From Oxalobacteraceae bacterium OTU3CINTB1 (GTDB taxonomy: Bacteria; Pseudomonadota; Gammaproteobacteria; Burkholderiales; Burkholderiaceae_D), in contig CP099652.1 in the NCBI GenBank assembly GCA_024123955.1, forward strand, positions 3,534,001-3,598,000: 64,000 bases of DNA. Direction: 5' to 3'. Of the stretch, positions 25,307 through 34,818 are shown one piece after another. The notes beneath the pieces were generated by a model. That model searched no databases. It was not told the origin of the DNA and was given only the letters and a program-made list of their open reading frames with translations. The translations under genes and the position numbers were made by a program. Position 1 is the first letter of the stretch, and each line of letters opens with the position of its first letter.

Positions 25307-26953
25307 TTACCGATAACGGTACAATTTCACCTTCTGCATCGTAAAGTCGCCGGTCACCAGCATGATCTGCCGGCCCTGGTGGATCTCGTCGCCATTGAGC
25401 CAGCGGCCGTCTTTCCATTTGCCGTTCTCGTACGTCCCTTCGGTCACCTTCTCCAGCCCGACCAGGTCTCCGGCGCCGGTGGCGTCGGTGAACTTCACCG
25501 TTAGCCCTCTACCCGCCAGCAGGAACTCGTCGTCCGACAGTTTGATGATCAAACCGCCGCATCCTTCCAGGTCCTTGCTGTCGGTCTTGGCCCACGGGTT
25601 GCTGAAGCTGACCTGCAAGTTAAAGCCGCCCATCGTCACCTGCTGCGGCGATGCGTCCACCACACCGTCATACGACACCTTGGCCTTGAAACCGCGCATG
25701 TTGCCGCTGCCTTGCACCTGGTTGATCAAAGGCGTCAACTGGCGCAGCAGCCGATAAGCCTTCGGTAGCGGATCGGTGGGCTCGCTGTCCTCGACGCCGA
25801 ACGGCGAAAAGCCGAACGCATCGAACTCGCCGATCGCATAGAACGCCTTGGCCGCCGCGTCATGCCGGCCGGCGTTGTCGGCCTCGGGGATGAACAGCGG
25901 ATTGTCGGCCCGCTTGAACTGCGGCGCCCATTCGGTGAAGTTGGGGAAGTAGGTGTCGATCGCGAGCACGTCGAGCGACGGCGCGCCGGCCTTCCATATA
26001 TCGAACAAATGCGGCAGCGGCCCGGCACTCGGATATTCGCCCGGCCGCTTGCCGGGCCGGTTCAGCGCGGCGTTGACGTACATCGGCAGCGGATAGGCCG
26101 CCTTGCCGGCGGCGGTCATGGTTTCCACAAAGGTGGCGTAACCCCAGGCCTGGAACACCTCTTCGGCGGCGGTGGACGTGCCGAATACCTCGGCCCAGGT
26201 GCCGCTGGTGCGGTGGCCGTTGGCGGCCCACAGCGCCTGCACCGACGTATGCAGCCTGGCGCGGTTGGCGCCCAGGTAGTCGGTCAAGGCCTTGGGCACC
26301 TGGCCGGCGATAGCGGCGTTGGCCAGCGGGCTGTAATCGCGCACGTCCGGCAGCATGCCGATCTCGTTCTCCACCTGCACCATGACGACGGTGCGCTCGG
26401 TGTCGGCCTGTTTCAGGTGCGCCAGCAGCGCGCGGTAGGCGGCGGTATCGGCGGCCAGCGTCTTGGGACTGAACGGCGTCAGCACCTCTTGCGGTGCGCC
26501 GTTGCGGGCGAGGGAGCGCGGGAAACGCTGTGCATCCCGCTTGACCCACGGCGGGACATAGGTCGACATCGAATTCTTCCAGGCGCCAAACCACAGCAGG
26601 ATCAGTTTCTTGTCGTTGGCGCGCGCCTGTTTCAGCATCCCGTCGAGCACGGTGAAATCGAAGCGGCCCTCGACCGGCTCGATCTGGTCCCACTGCACCG
26701 GCGCCAGCACGGTGTTCAGTTCCGCGCCCTTGAGCGCCGGCCAAAGTTTGTTCAGGTAGGGCAGGTGCGATGCCGACGAATTATGCAGTTCGCCGCCGAG
26801 GACGAGGAAGGGCTGGTCGTTGACCATCAACTGCGTGGCCGTGCCTTGCTTGCGCAGGTAAGGGACGGAATTGGCGGCGAGCGCGGCGCCGCCTTCCAGC
26901 AGAAACAGCGCGAATGCGCAGGTTAGCGCTGCGCGTCGTGTCGGTGCTCGCAT
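25307..26953 (-). CDS. Secreted GH35-like beta-galactosidase (DUF5597 C-terminus)
   Basis: 548 aa from the preferred ATG at 26953, which has CAGGAG seven bases upstream. Another in-frame start at 27010 would lie inside the terminator hairpin. The signal peptide is RRAALTCAFALFLLEGGAALA. The barrel has GGELHNSSAS near the N-terminus, VMVQVENEIG with the acid/base Glu, and LFIPEADNAG with the nucleophile Glu, all typical of clan GH-A family 35 enzymes of the short bacterial group. The C-terminal part (MGGFNLQVSFSNPW to the end) matches the DUF5597-type beta domain. Likely removes terminal galactose or arabinose from plant polysaccharide side chains. It is monocistronic behind an unusual leader. 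Confidence 0.85.
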   Translation of the reverse strand: MRAPTRRAALTCAFALFLLEGGAALAANSVPYLRKQGTATQLMVNDQPFLVLGGELHNSSASHLPYLNKLWPALKGAELNTVLAPVQWDQIEPVEGRFDFTVLDGMLKQARANDKKLILLWFGAWKNSMSTYVPPWVKRDAQRFPRSLARNGAPQEVLTPFSPKTLAADTAAYRALLAHLKQADTERTVVMVQVENEIGMLPDVRDYSPLANAAIAGQVPKALTDYLGANRARLHTSVQALWAANGHRTSGTWAEVFGTSTAAEEVFQAWGYATFVETMTAAGKAAYPLPMYVNAALNRPGKRPGEYPSAGPLPHLFDIWKAGAPSLDVLAIDTYFPNFTEWAPQFKRADNPLFIPEADNAGRHDAAAKAFYAIGEFDAFGFSPFGVEDSEPTDPLPKAYRLLRQLTPLINQVQGSGNMRGFKAKVSYDGVVDASPQQVTMGGFNLQVSFSNPWAKTDSKDLEGCGGLIIKLSDDEFLLAGRGLTVKFTDATGAGDLVGLEKVTEGTYENGKWKDGRWLNGDEIHQGRQIMLVTGDFTMQKVKLYRYR

Positions 26954-26974
26954 GGTGCTCCTGAAAATCCAGTT

Positions 26975-27006
26975 AAAAAAACACCGTCGCGGTAAAGCGA
27001 CGGTGT
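26975..27006 (-). terminator. Intrinsic terminator in the leader of the GH35 gene
   Basis: A perfect 10-bp stem (ACACCGTCGC / GCGACGGTGT) with a 6-base loop is followed on the minus strand by six T residues, a textbook Rho-independent terminator. It ends only 22 bases before the GH35 start codon, leaving no room for a promoter in between. It therefore lies both downstream of poxB and inside the GH35 mRNA leader. It may end poxB transcripts, attenuate GH35 transcription, or both. A second, weaker hairpin (CTGCCCC / GGGGCAG, 27012-27032) lies just upstream and could compete with or precede it. Confidence 0.8.
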
Positions 27007-27095
27007 ACAAACTGCCCCGGGGGATGGGGCAGGAGAGCTAGAACCCGTTACAGAAAAATGCCACAAAATCGGTTGAATGATTGCGCGACCATTTC

Positions 27096-27124
27096 AGTGT
27101 AGGTTCGCCCTCCGGGCTTGTCAA
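27096..27124 (-). promoter_or_regulatory. Sigma-70 promoter for the GH35 gene with overlapping dyad
   Basis: On the minus strand TTGACA (27124-27119), a 17-base spacer and TACACT (27101-27096) form a near-consensus promoter. It lies between the poxB stop and the terminator hairpin. Transcription would start near 27089, giving a leader of about 136 nt. An 8-bp inverted repeat GTCAACAT...ATGTTGAC (27120-27149, 14-base spacer) overlaps the -35 box and could be a repressor site. Confidence 0.65.
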
Positions 27125-27176
27125 CATAAAGTTGTCAAAAAATGTTGACCGCAAACATTTGGTGTTGGAGGGGTGC

Positions 27177-28892
27177 TTATTTGACGAAATTGTCCTTGAT
27201 CATGTCGACCACATCGCTACCCCGACCACTGAGCACCGCCTTGACCGAGTACAGCGCCGTGCCCAGGACCTGGGAAGCCTGTATGTTCGGCGGCATGACC
27301 AGTTCGAAGCGGTCGGTCGTCACGTCAAGCAAGGCCGGACCCGGGTGCGCCAGCCAGGCCTGCACCTCCGATTCGAGTTCGGCCGCCGATTCGACGCGGC
27401 GGCCGTAGATGCCGATCGCCTCCGCCACCGCCGCGAAGTTCGGATTTTTCAGCTCGGTGTAGGCGTCGAGCAGGCCCTCGACCTTTTGTTCCAGTTCGAC
27501 GAAGCCCAGCGAGCCGTTGTTGTAGACGGCGACCTTGATGGCGATGTTCTCCTGTACCGCCGTGATCAAGTCGCCCATCATCATCGTCAGTCCACCGTCG
27601 CCGGACAGCGAGATCACCTGGCGCTGCGGGAACGCCTTCTTCGCGCCCAGCGCCTGCGGCATGGCGTTGGCCATGGTGCCGTGGGTCAGGCTGACCAGGG
27701 TGCGGCGCTTGCCGGTGGCACGGGTATGGCGCAGCACCCACACCATCGGCGAGCCGCCGTCGGCGGTGAAGATGCAGTCGTCGTCGGCGTGCTTGTCGAT
27801 CATCGCGGTCAGGTACTGCGGGCGGATCGTGCCGCCGTCGCCCGGCGTGGCGCGCTCGTTCAGGTGTTCGACCGCCTTGTGGTGCCGTTCGACGCAGTGG
27901 TCGAGGAATTCGCGGTCGCCGCGCACCTGCACGCGCGGCAGCAGCGCCGCCAGGGTGGTGGCGATGTCGCCGACGGCGCCCACTTCCACCGGGTGGCGCC
28001 GTCCCAGGTGGGTGGGGTCGATGTCGATCTGGATGATGCGCGCGTGCGCGGGGTAGTACTGGCGCCAGGCGAAGTCGCATCCAAGCAGCAGCAGGGTGTC
28101 GCACTCGGTCACCGCGTGGTAGCCGGAGTCGATGCCGAAGATGCCGGTCATGCCGACGTTATAGGGATTGTTGTACTCGACGAAATCCTTGGCGCGCGAG
28201 GTGTGCGCGATCGGCGCCTTGATACGCTCGGCCAGCGCCATCAGCGGCCCGTGCGCGCCTTCGCAACCGGAACCCGCGTAGATCGCCACCTTTTTGCCGT
28301 CGTTGATGATTTCGGCGATGCGGTTCATTTCCGTGTCCGAGGGCCGGCTTTGCGGCTGCGGCAGGTGGACCGAGAAGTGCGGCTCGTCGACCGCCGATTC
28401 CTTGGACAGGTCGACCGGCAGGATGATCACCGCCACGCCGCCCTTGGTCATGGCCGCCTGCGCCGCCATGGTGGTGATGCGCCTGGCGTGGGCCGGCGTG
28501 CGGATCTCTTGGCAAAACACGCTGCATTGGTCGTAGATCGGCTTGTAGTCGACCTCCTGCGGGAAGTCGGTCCCCAGCTCGTCGCGGGTGATCTGGCTGG
28601 CGATCAGCACCACCGGCGAGCGGTTGCGGTGCGCCTCGAACAAGCCGTTGATGAAATGCAGGCTGCCCGGCCCGCAGGAGCCGGCGCACAAGGTCAGGCG
28701 GTTGGCGACGATGGCCTCGGCGCCGGCGGCGAAACCGCCTGCCTCCTCGTGCCGCACATGCACCCATTCGATCTCGCTGACGCGAATGGCGTCGGTGATG
28801 TAGTTCAGCGAATCGCCGGGAATGCCCCAGCAATGTTTGGCCCCGGCTTGCTGCAAGGTTTCGATAACGACTTCGGCGACTGTTTTGGCCAT
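27177..28892 (-). CDS. poxB: Ubiquinone-dependent pyruvate dehydrogenase (pyruvate oxidase)
   Basis: 571-aa thiamine-diphosphate and FAD enzyme that oxidatively decarboxylates pyruvate to acetate and passes electrons to ubiquinone at the inner membrane. The N-terminal ThDP domain has HVRHEEAGGFAAGAEA (catalytic Glu) and CAGSCGPGSLHFINGLFEA. The FAD-binding middle domain shows AIYAGSGCEGAH and LLLGCDFAWRQYY. The C-terminal ThDP motif is SLSGDGGLTMMMGDL with VYNNGSLGFVELEQ. The tail (VLSGRGSDVVDMIKDNFVK) corresponds to the membrane-binding peptide of PoxB. Length equals E. coli PoxB (572). Transcribed alone. Confidence 0.93.
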   Translation of the reverse strand: MAKTVAEVVIETLQQAGAKHCWGIPGDSLNYITDAIRVSEIEWVHVRHEEAGGFAAGAEAIVANRLTLCAGSCGPGSLHFINGLFEAHRNRSPVVLIASQITRDELGTDFPQEVDYKPIYDQCSVFCQEIRTPAHARRITTMAAQAAMTKGGVAVIILPVDLSKESAVDEPHFSVHLPQPQSRPSDTEMNRIAEIINDGKKVAIYAGSGCEGAHGPLMALAERIKAPIAHTSRAKDFVEYNNPYNVGMTGIFGIDSGYHAVTECDTLLLLGCDFAWRQYYPAHARIIQIDIDPTHLGRRHPVEVGAVGDIATTLAALLPRVQVRGDREFLDHCVERHHKAVEHLNERATPGDGGTIRPQYLTAMIDKHADDDCIFTADGGSPMVWVLRHTRATGKRRTLVSLTHGTMANAMPQALGAKKAFPQRQVISLSGDGGLTMMMGDLITAVQENIAIKVAVYNNGSLGFVELEQKVEGLLDAYTELKNPNFAAVAEAIGIYGRRVESAAELESEVQAWLAHPGPALLDVTTDRFELVMPPNIQASQVLGTALYSVKAVLSGRGSDVVDMIKDNFVK

Positions 28893-29078
28893 GATTGAAT
28901 TCCTGTTTCAATGATTGGATCAGTGCAGTTTATCGCTGGTAACGGGGACGGAGCGCACGCGTCTTCCTAAGTCTTGTAGATTGGCAACGATGGCTCCAGT
29001 TGGCCATCCGGTACGTTGCCGTACATACTAATTTCCCGGAATCGATGATGCTGGGATAAATTACTATAGGAACGTTTT

Positions 29079-31694
29079 ATGGCCAAGCACCGCCCTTCAA
29101 GCCCCGGCGAACAGACCCGCTCAGCCATCGAGACCGCCGACGCGGGCTACGTCCGCGTGCGCGGCGCGCGCGAGCACAATCTGCAGAACGTCGATGTCGA
29201 TATTCCGCGCAACGCGCTGGTGGTGTTCACCGGCGTCTCCGGCTCCGGCAAATCGTCGCTGGCGTTCGGCACCTTGTATGCGGAAGCGCAGCGGCGCTAT
29301 CTCGAATCGGTGTCGCCTTATGCGCGGCGCCTGTTCCATCAGATGGCGGTGCCGGAGGTCGACGCCATCGACGGCCTGCCGCCGGCGGTGGCGTTGCAGC
29401 AGCAGCGCGGCGCGCCGACGACCCGTTCATCGGTCGGCAGTGTCAGCACCTTGTCCAATTCGCTGCGCATGTTGTACTCGCGCGCCGGCGACTATCCGCC
29501 CGGCCAGGAGCTGCTGTACGCCGAATCGTTCTCGCCCAACACGCCGCAGGGAGCGTGTCCGCAGTGTCATGGACTGGGCCGGGTGTACGAGGCGACCGAG
29601 CGCTCGATGGTGCCGGACGATAGCCTGACGATACGCGAACGGGCGGTGGCTGCATGGCCCACCGCCTGGCACGGACAGAATCTGCGCGATATCCTGGTGA
29701 CGCTCGGCTACGACGTCGACACCCCGTGGCGCGAGCTGCCCAAAAAGCAGCGTGACTGGATTTTGTTCACCGACGAGCAGCCCACCGTGCCGGTGTACGC
29801 GGGACTGACCCCGGCCGAGGCGCGGCGCGCGCACAAGCGCAAGGAGACGCCGAGCTACCAGGGCACCTTCACCGGTGCGCGCAAGTACGTGCTGCAGACG
29901 TTCGCCGGCACCGAGAGCGCGATCATGAAGAAGCGCGTGTCGCAGTACCTGGTGGGCATGGATTGCCCGACCTGCGACGGCAAGCGGCTGCGCACGGAAT
30001 CGCTGTCGGTGACGTTCTGCGGCCACGATATCACCGAGATCGGGCGCCTGCCCTTGCAGCGGTTGGCGCAGTTGCTGGCGCCTTACGCGGAGGGCAAGCC
30101 GCCGGCCGCGAGGACCAAGGCCAAGGCGAAGGACGCCGAGCGCCATCCGGAAAAAGCGATCGTCACGCAGCGCATCGCCCAGGATCTGGTGGCGCGGCTC
30201 GCCGTGCTGCTGGACCTTGGATTGGGTTATTTGAGCCTCGAACGCGGCACGCCGACGTTGTCGCCCGGCGAGCTGCAAAGGCTGCGCCTGGCGACACAGG
30301 TGAGGTCCAGCTTATTCGGCGTGGTCTATGTGCTGGACGAGCCGTCGGCCGGCCTGCATCCGGTCGATACCGAGGCGCTGCTGCGGGCATTGGACCGGCT
30401 CAAGGCGGCCGGCAATTCGTTGTTCGTCGTCGAGCACGCGCTGGATGTGATACGGCACGCCGACTGGATTGTCGATGTCGGGCCAAAGGCGGGCCAACAG
30501 GGAGGCCGCATACTGTACAGCGGCGCGCCGGACGGACTGGCCGGCGTGGAAGAGTCGCGTACCGCGCGGTATCTGTTCGAGCGTGTCGAGCGCTCGCCGC
30601 GCACGGTGCGCGCCCCGGCCGACTGGTTGCGGTTGCGCGGTGTCGAGCGCAATAATCTGCATGGCGTCGACGCCGATTTTCCGCTGGGCGTGCTGACCAG
30701 CGTGAGCGGCGTTTCCGGCTCCGGAAAGTCAAGCCTCGTGAGTCAGGCGCTGGTTCAACTGGTGCTGGAACAGTTGGGGCAAAACGCGCCCGCCAGCGAC
30801 GCCGACACCGATTTGGTCGAGGCGGCGCTGGACGATACGGCCGGCGGCGATGTGCGCGGCCGCATCGTCGCCGGCATGGAGGGTGTTCGAAGGCTGGTGC
30901 AGGTCGACCAGCGGCCCATCGGACGCACGCCGCGTTCCAACCTGGCCACGTATACCGGTTTGTTCGATCATGTGCGCAAGCTGTTTGCGGCCACCAAGTC
31001 GGCCCGCGCCCGGCATTACGACGCGGGGCGCTTCTCGTTCAATGTCGCCAAAGGCCGTTGTCCGAACTGCGCGGGCGAGGGGTTTGTCATGGTCGAATTG
31101 CTGTTCCTGCCGAGTGTCTATGCGCCGTGTCCGGAATGCGAGGGCGCGCGCTATAACCCGGATACGCTGGCGGTGCGCTACCGCGACCGCAATATCGCCG
31201 AGGTGTTACAGATGACGGTGGACGCGGCGTGGGAGTTCTTCGCCGAAGAGGCGCCGCTGCGACATGCGCTGGATGTGCTGCGCGCGGTGGGACTGGGCTA
31301 TCTGCGTCTCGGGCAGCCGGCCACGGAGCTGTCCGGCGGCGAGGCGCAGCGCATCAAGCTGGCCACCGAACTACAGCGCGCCAGCCGTGGCGACACCTTG
31401 TACGTGCTGGATGAACCGACCACGGGTTTGCATCCGTCCGACATCGAGTTGCTGATGACGCAGTTGCATGGGCTGGTTGATGCCGGCAACACCGTGGTGG
31501 TGGTCGAGCACAATATGCAGGTGCTGGCCGACAGCGACTGGGTGATCGACGTCGGCCCGGGCGCGGGCGAGGAGGGCGGTGCGATCGTCGCCGCCGGCCC
31601 GCCGGACCAGTTGGCGAAGGACAAGCGTAGTCGCACGGCGCCGTACTTGTCACGGGCACTCAAGGCATCTACGAAGAACCGTGGGGCGGATTAG
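29079..31694 (+). CDS. UvrA-like ABC ATPase (short UvrA2 type)
   Basis: 871-aa member of the excinuclease UvrA family. It has two ABC ATPase halves: Walker [11 protein letters not shown] at about residue 54 and again at about residue 549, signature sequences [12 protein letters not shown] (first half, Ser-Pro-Gly-Glu instead of SGGE) and [12 protein letters not shown] (second), and Walker [14 protein letters not shown] and [13 protein letters not shown]. Zinc modules CPQCHGLG...CPTCDG and CPNCAGEG...[11 protein letters not shown] are intact. The protein is about 70 residues shorter than canonical UvrA, which suggests a reduced UvrB-binding/insertion region, as in UvrA2 proteins linked to DNA-damage tolerance or drug resistance. 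Probably not the housekeeping repair UvrA. The stop codon lies inside a palindromic repeat. Confidence 0.88.
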   Translation: MAKHRPSSPGEQTRSAIETADAGYVRVRGAREHNLQNVDVDIPRNALVVFTGVSGSGKSSLAFGTLYAEAQRRYLESVSPYARRLFHQMAVPEVDAIDGLPPAVALQQQRGAPTTRSSVGSVSTLSNSLRMLYSRAGDYPPGQELLYAESFSPNTPQGACPQCHGLGRVYEATERSMVPDDSLTIRERAVAAWPTAWHGQNLRDILVTLGYDVDTPWRELPKKQRDWILFTDEQPTVPVYAGLTPAEARRAHKRKETPSYQGTFTGARKYVLQTFAGTESAIMKKRVSQYLVGMDCPTCDGKRLRTESLSVTFCGHDITEIGRLPLQRLAQLLAPYAEGKPPAARTKAKAKDAERHPEKAIVTQRIAQDLVARLAVLLDLGLGYLSLERGTPTLSPGELQRLRLATQVRSSLFGVVYVLDEPSAGLHPVDTEALLRALDRLKAAGNSLFVVEHALDVIRHADWIVDVGPKAGQQGGRILYSGAPDGLAGVEESRTARYLFERVERSPRTVRAPADWLRLRGVERNNLHGVDADFPLGVLTSVSGVSGSGKSSLVSQALVQLVLEQLGQNAPASDADTDLVEAALDDTAGGDVRGRIVAGMEGVRRLVQVDQRPIGRTPRSNLATYTGLFDHVRKLFAATKSARARHYDAGRFSFNVAKGRCPNCAGEGFVMVELLFLPSVYAPCPECEGARYNPDTLAVRYRDRNIAEVLQMTVDAAWEFFAEEAPLRHALDVLRAVGLGYLRLGQPATELSGGEAQRIKLATELQRASRGDTLYVLDEPTTGLHPSDIELLMTQLHGLVDAGNTVVVVEHNMQVLADSDWVIDVGPGAGEEGGAIVAAGPPDQLAKDKRSRTAPYLSRALKASTKNRGAD

Positions 31695-31714
31695 CGCGCA
31701 GCGCGTAATCCGCC
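31685..31714. repeat. REP-type palindrome spanning the uvrA-like stop codon
   Basis: GGCGGATTA, an inner GC-rich segment and TAATCCGCC form a 9-bp perfect stem with a further 4-bp GC stem inside. The arms and the GCGCGCAGCGCG core resemble the widespread proteobacterial REP of the GGCGGATTA...TAATCCGCC kind. The TAG stop of the UvrA-like gene is within the left arm, so the last residues of that protein are encoded by the repeat. A second small stem (GGGGCG/CGCCCC, 31731-31756) follows in the convergent gap before the tannase stop. Confidence 0.6.
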
Positions 31715-31766
31715 GTACGTCACTTCTGATGGGGCGAAGCTCCCGAGCCGCGCCCCTTCCAAAGTA

Positions 31767-33494
31767 TCACTCGCAGCTGAAGCTGGCGGCATCCTCGATG
31801 TTGCCGCTGCCTTTGTACTTGGCGGCCTTCGGATACGGGCACAGCGGACGGGTGCGGTTTGGCGACCAGTTGGCCGGCACGTCGGCATTGGCGCCTCCCG
31901 CATTGCCGGCGCCGCGCACGCTGGCGATGACGTTGTCCGGCGCCTGGCCGCGTTCGACCCACGCGACCAGCGGCGTCAGCATGTCGAACTGCTCCGCCGA
32001 CGGGCCGCCGCTGCAGTGGTTCATGCCCGGCACGCGGAAGAAACGGGCGAAGTTCGAGGCGTCGCCGCCATTGGCCGCGCGCAAGCCGTCATACCAGGCG
32101 GTGGTGTCGTCGCTGGAAAAGATCGGATCGGCGGTGCCGTGGTACACCATCATCTTGCCGCCACGGCTTTTCAAGATGCCGAGGTTGGTCGGGTTGGGCG
32201 GCAGCATGAACGACAGCGCGCTTTCCGTGTACACGGAGGTAGTGGCGCCGACCCTGGCCAGCATGTTGTCGACGTTGCCGGTCAGCGCGAACTGCGGACC
32301 GTTGAAGGTCGCCAGGCTTTCCGGCGGCGCCTGCCAGATCAGTCCGACGGCGCCTGAGTCGCGGGTCAGCGGGCTGTTGAACTTCCAGTCGGCCCAGCCG
32401 CCCGTCGAGAGGCCGGCGTCGTACGGCCAGCTCGAATAGAACTTCGTCCCGGCACTGGTGGTCGCGCCCGAGAACAAGCCGCCGATGGTGGTTTTTTGCG
32501 CAGCGCTCAGGCAGCTGCCGTTGCGCGCGCCCGTGCAGGTCGGCACGTCGCGATCAAGGTTGAAGGCCGCCTGGCACGCCTGCGTGTTCTGGATCAAGCC
32601 GTCGGCGGCGCCGTCGAGCGCGTCGCATTTCGCCAGCACGGCGTTCTCGACTGTGGTGCGTTCGGCCTTGGTGAAACCGGTCGACAGGTCGCCCGGCGTG
32701 GTGGCGAGCGCATTGTAGGCCTGTGCGCCGGCAATGTTGGCGATCGCCGCCAGCGGCAGGCGGAAGCCCGGATTGCCGACCAGGAAGCCGTCGTATTGAT
32801 CGGCGAAGCGGGCTGCGGCCACCATCGCATGTCGCCCGCCATTGGAGCAGCCGCCGTAGTAGGACCGCTCCGGCGCCTTGCCGTAAGCGATCTGGATCAG
32901 GTTCTTGGCCATCGGCGTCAGCTTGCCGGCCGCCTGGTAGCCGTAGTCGAGGCGCGCTTGCGGATCGATGCCGAAGGCGGGATTAGGCGCGCCGTGGCCG
33001 GCGTCGGAACTGATGACGGCAAAGCCCATGTTAAGCGCGCTGTCCAGCGGACCGCCGCCGCCGACCTGTCCGGTGGCGGGGACGATCGAGCCGTCCAGGC
33101 CGCCGTTGCCTTGATAGAAGAAGCGGCCGTTCCAGTTCAGCGGCAGGCGCATCTCGAAGCCGATCGCGTAGCGGGCGCCGTCGACGGTGCTGACGCGGTC
33201 GAACATGCGGCCGGTCACCTGGCAATGGGCCGGGACTGGTTTGCCGGCCACCCGCAGGGTGCCGGCGGCGATGCTGTTGGCGCCGGTGATGGTGGTGTTG
33301 GCGAGCTGGACCTTGGTGACCAGATCGGTGCAGGAGGGCAGCGCTGCGCCGGTGGCGGCCGCCAGACGCGGCAGGCCGGTACTGTCGAGGCTGTCGCCGC
33401 CGCCGGCGCATGCGCTTAGCAGCAATGCCGCCGCGATGGCGGTGGCGAGCGGCGGTATCGGGGCTGTGGTTGGGTTGGTGTCGCGGCTTTTCAT
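31767..33494 (-). CDS. Tannase/feruloyl esterase family lipoprotein
   Basis: 575-aa predicted lipoprotein: the signal ends in LLSACAGG, Cys about residue 29. The alpha/beta-hydrolase of the tannase family has the nucleophile elbow YGGCSNGGRHAM at about residue 210 and the acid and His in VYHGTADPIF and FRVPGMNHCSGG. Several Cys residues that form the family disulfides are present. It ends the ferulate operon, so release of ferulic acid from arabinoxylan or pectin esters is the likely role, supplying the CoA-dependent pathway encoded upstream. A true tannase (gallate ester) activity cannot be excluded. It starts 128 bases after the binding-protein gene, a longer gap than elsewhere in the operon, and that gap contains a stable hairpin. 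Confidence 0.88.
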   Translation of the reverse strand: MKSRDTNPTTAPIPPLATAIAAALLLSACAGGGDSLDSTGLPRLAAATGAALPSCTDLVTKVQLANTTITGANSIAAGTLRVAGKPVPAHCQVTGRMFDRVSTVDGARYAIGFEMRLPLNWNGRFFYQGNGGLDGSIVPATGQVGGGGPLDSALNMGFAVISSDAGHGAPNPAFGIDPQARLDYGYQAAGKLTPMAKNLIQIAYGKAPERSYYGGCSNGGRHAMVAAARFADQYDGFLVGNPGFRLPLAAIANIAGAQAYNALATTPGDLSTGFTKAERTTVENAVLAKCDALDGAADGLIQNTQACQAAFNLDRDVPTCTGARNGSCLSAAQKTTIGGLFSGATTSAGTKFYSSWPYDAGLSTGGWADWKFNSPLTRDSGAVGLIWQAPPESLATFNGPQFALTGNVDNMLARVGATTSVYTESALSFMLPPNPTNLGILKSRGGKMMVYHGTADPIFSSDDTTAWYDGLRAANGGDASNFARFFRVPGMNHCSGGPSAEQFDMLTPLVAWVERGQAPDNVIASVRGAGNAGGANADVPANWSPNRTRPLCPYPKAAKYKGSGNIEDAASFSCE

Positions 33495-33535
33495 GCGAGT
33501 TGTCTCCTCTGTTCTTGCAAAGCGATGGACGTGCG

Positions 33536-33569
33536 GGTCCCGCGCAGCGTTCTGATGGCTGCGTCGGGA
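33536..33569 (-). repeat. Intercistronic hairpin in the ferulate operon
   Basis: A stem of 7 bp (GGTCCCG/CGGGACC), a 3-base bulge and 4 more base pairs lies between the binding-protein gene and the tannase-like gene. No T-run follows on the minus strand, so it is more likely an mRNA stabilising or processing element than a terminator. Confidence 0.4.
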
Positions 33570-33622
33570 CCTGCCTGGGGGTGAAGCGGGGTGGTGCTGG
33601 GTGGAGCGGGTTGGAACGAAAC

Positions 33623-34795
33623 CTAATTCGGCATCACGTCTTTGAGCGTGCTGATCGGCTGGTTGACCAGCTTGCCGTTGACCTTCTTGACCTCACGGAC
33701 GTACATGTTCTGCACGATATCGCGCGAGGCCGGGTCGATGCTGATCGGGCCGCGCGGGCTGTCCAGCTTCATGCCCGACAATACCTTCATGGCGGTGTCG
33801 CCGGTGACCTTGCCGTTCAGCTTGCGGATGGTTTCGTACAGCATGGCCATCGTGTCGTACGCGGCCACGGTGACGAAGGTCGGCGGACGCGCGTTCGGCA
33901 GGGCGGCTGCGTAGGCGGTCAGGAAGGATTTGTTGGTGGCGTTGTCCAGCGCCGTCGAGTAGTTCAGCACCGTGATGGCGCCCAGCGCGCGGTCGCCCAG
34001 CGCTTCCAGCGTCGGATGGTCGCTGGTCATGTCGCCCACGCCCAGGAATTTGATGCCGGCCTTGTCCAGACCCTTGTCGCTGAAGGCCTTGAGCAGGGCG
34101 GTGCCGTCTTCGGCGCCGGGAGCGAAGAAGAACAGCGCGTCCGGCTTCTCGTCCTTGATGCGCTGTATGAACGGCGAGTAGTCCGGATTGGCCAACGGCA
34201 CGCGCGACGCGCCAACCAGCTTGCCGCCGCCGGCGGTGAAACCCTTGCCGAAGCGGGCCTCGGCGTCGATGCCGGTGCTGTAGTCGCTCACCAGCGTGTA
34301 AACCTTGCCGACCTTGTTCTGGGCGGTCCAGGTGCCGAAAGGCTCGGTCATCTGCTGCATCGTCATACTGGTGCGCAGCATGTACGGCGACTTGGCGGTG
34401 ATGCCGGTGGTGACGGCGTTCATGACGATCATCGGAATCTTGGCCTGGGTGGCGATCGGCGCCACCGCCAGCGCGCTAGGCGTCAGCGAGAAGCCGATCA
34501 GGAAGCTGACCTTGTCCCGAGAGATCAGCTCCTGGGCGGCGCGCTTGGACATGTCGGCGTTGGTGCCGCCGTCGTCGCGGTAGATGATCTCGATCTTCTT
34601 GCCCGCCACGGTGGCGCCGTACTGCTGCATATAGGTCTTGATGCCATCCTCGAACGGCTTGCCGGTGTTGGCGAAAGGCCCGGTCAGCGCGGCGATGACG
34701 CCGACCTTGATGGTGTCCTGAGCCTGCGCTACACCGGTGCCGATCAAGGCCACGCTGACGACGATGCCGATGTTGGCCAGTTTTTTAAGTTTCAT
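33623..34795 (-). CDS. Periplasmic ligand-binding protein, branched-chain amino acid/aromatic type
   Basis: 390-aa type I periplasmic binding protein (Peripla_BP_6) with signal peptide KLKKLANIGIVVSVALIGTGVAQA. Core motifs are VGVIAALTGPFANTGKPFEDGI, IIYRDDGGTNADMSKRAAQEL, TPSALAVAPIATQAKIPMIVMNA and LGVGDMTSDHPTLEALGD. Relatives bind branched-chain amino acids, amides or aromatic acids. Sandwiched between feruloyl-CoA synthase (23 bases) and the tannase-like esterase, it probably captures ferulate or another hydroxycinnamate. No permease or ATPase gene accompanies it here, so it must share a transporter encoded elsewhere. A sensing role is the alternative. Confidence 0.85.
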   Translation of the reverse strand: MKLKKLANIGIVVSVALIGTGVAQAQDTIKVGVIAALTGPFANTGKPFEDGIKTYMQQYGATVAGKKIEIIYRDDGGTNADMSKRAAQELISRDKVSFLIGFSLTPSALAVAPIATQAKIPMIVMNAVTTGITAKSPYMLRTSMTMQQMTEPFGTWTAQNKVGKVYTLVSDYSTGIDAEARFGKGFTAGGGKLVGASRVPLANPDYSPFIQRIKDEKPDALFFFAPGAEDGTALLKAFSDKGLDKAGIKFLGVGDMTSDHPTLEALGDRALGAITVLNYSTALDNATNKSFLTAYAAALPNARPPTFVTVAAYDTMAMLYETIRKLNGKVTGDTAMKVLSGMKLDSPRGPISIDPASRDIVQNMYVREVKKVNGKLVNQPISTLKDVMPN

Positions 34796-34818
34796 TGCTT
34801 GTCTCCGTCTTTTTTGGT

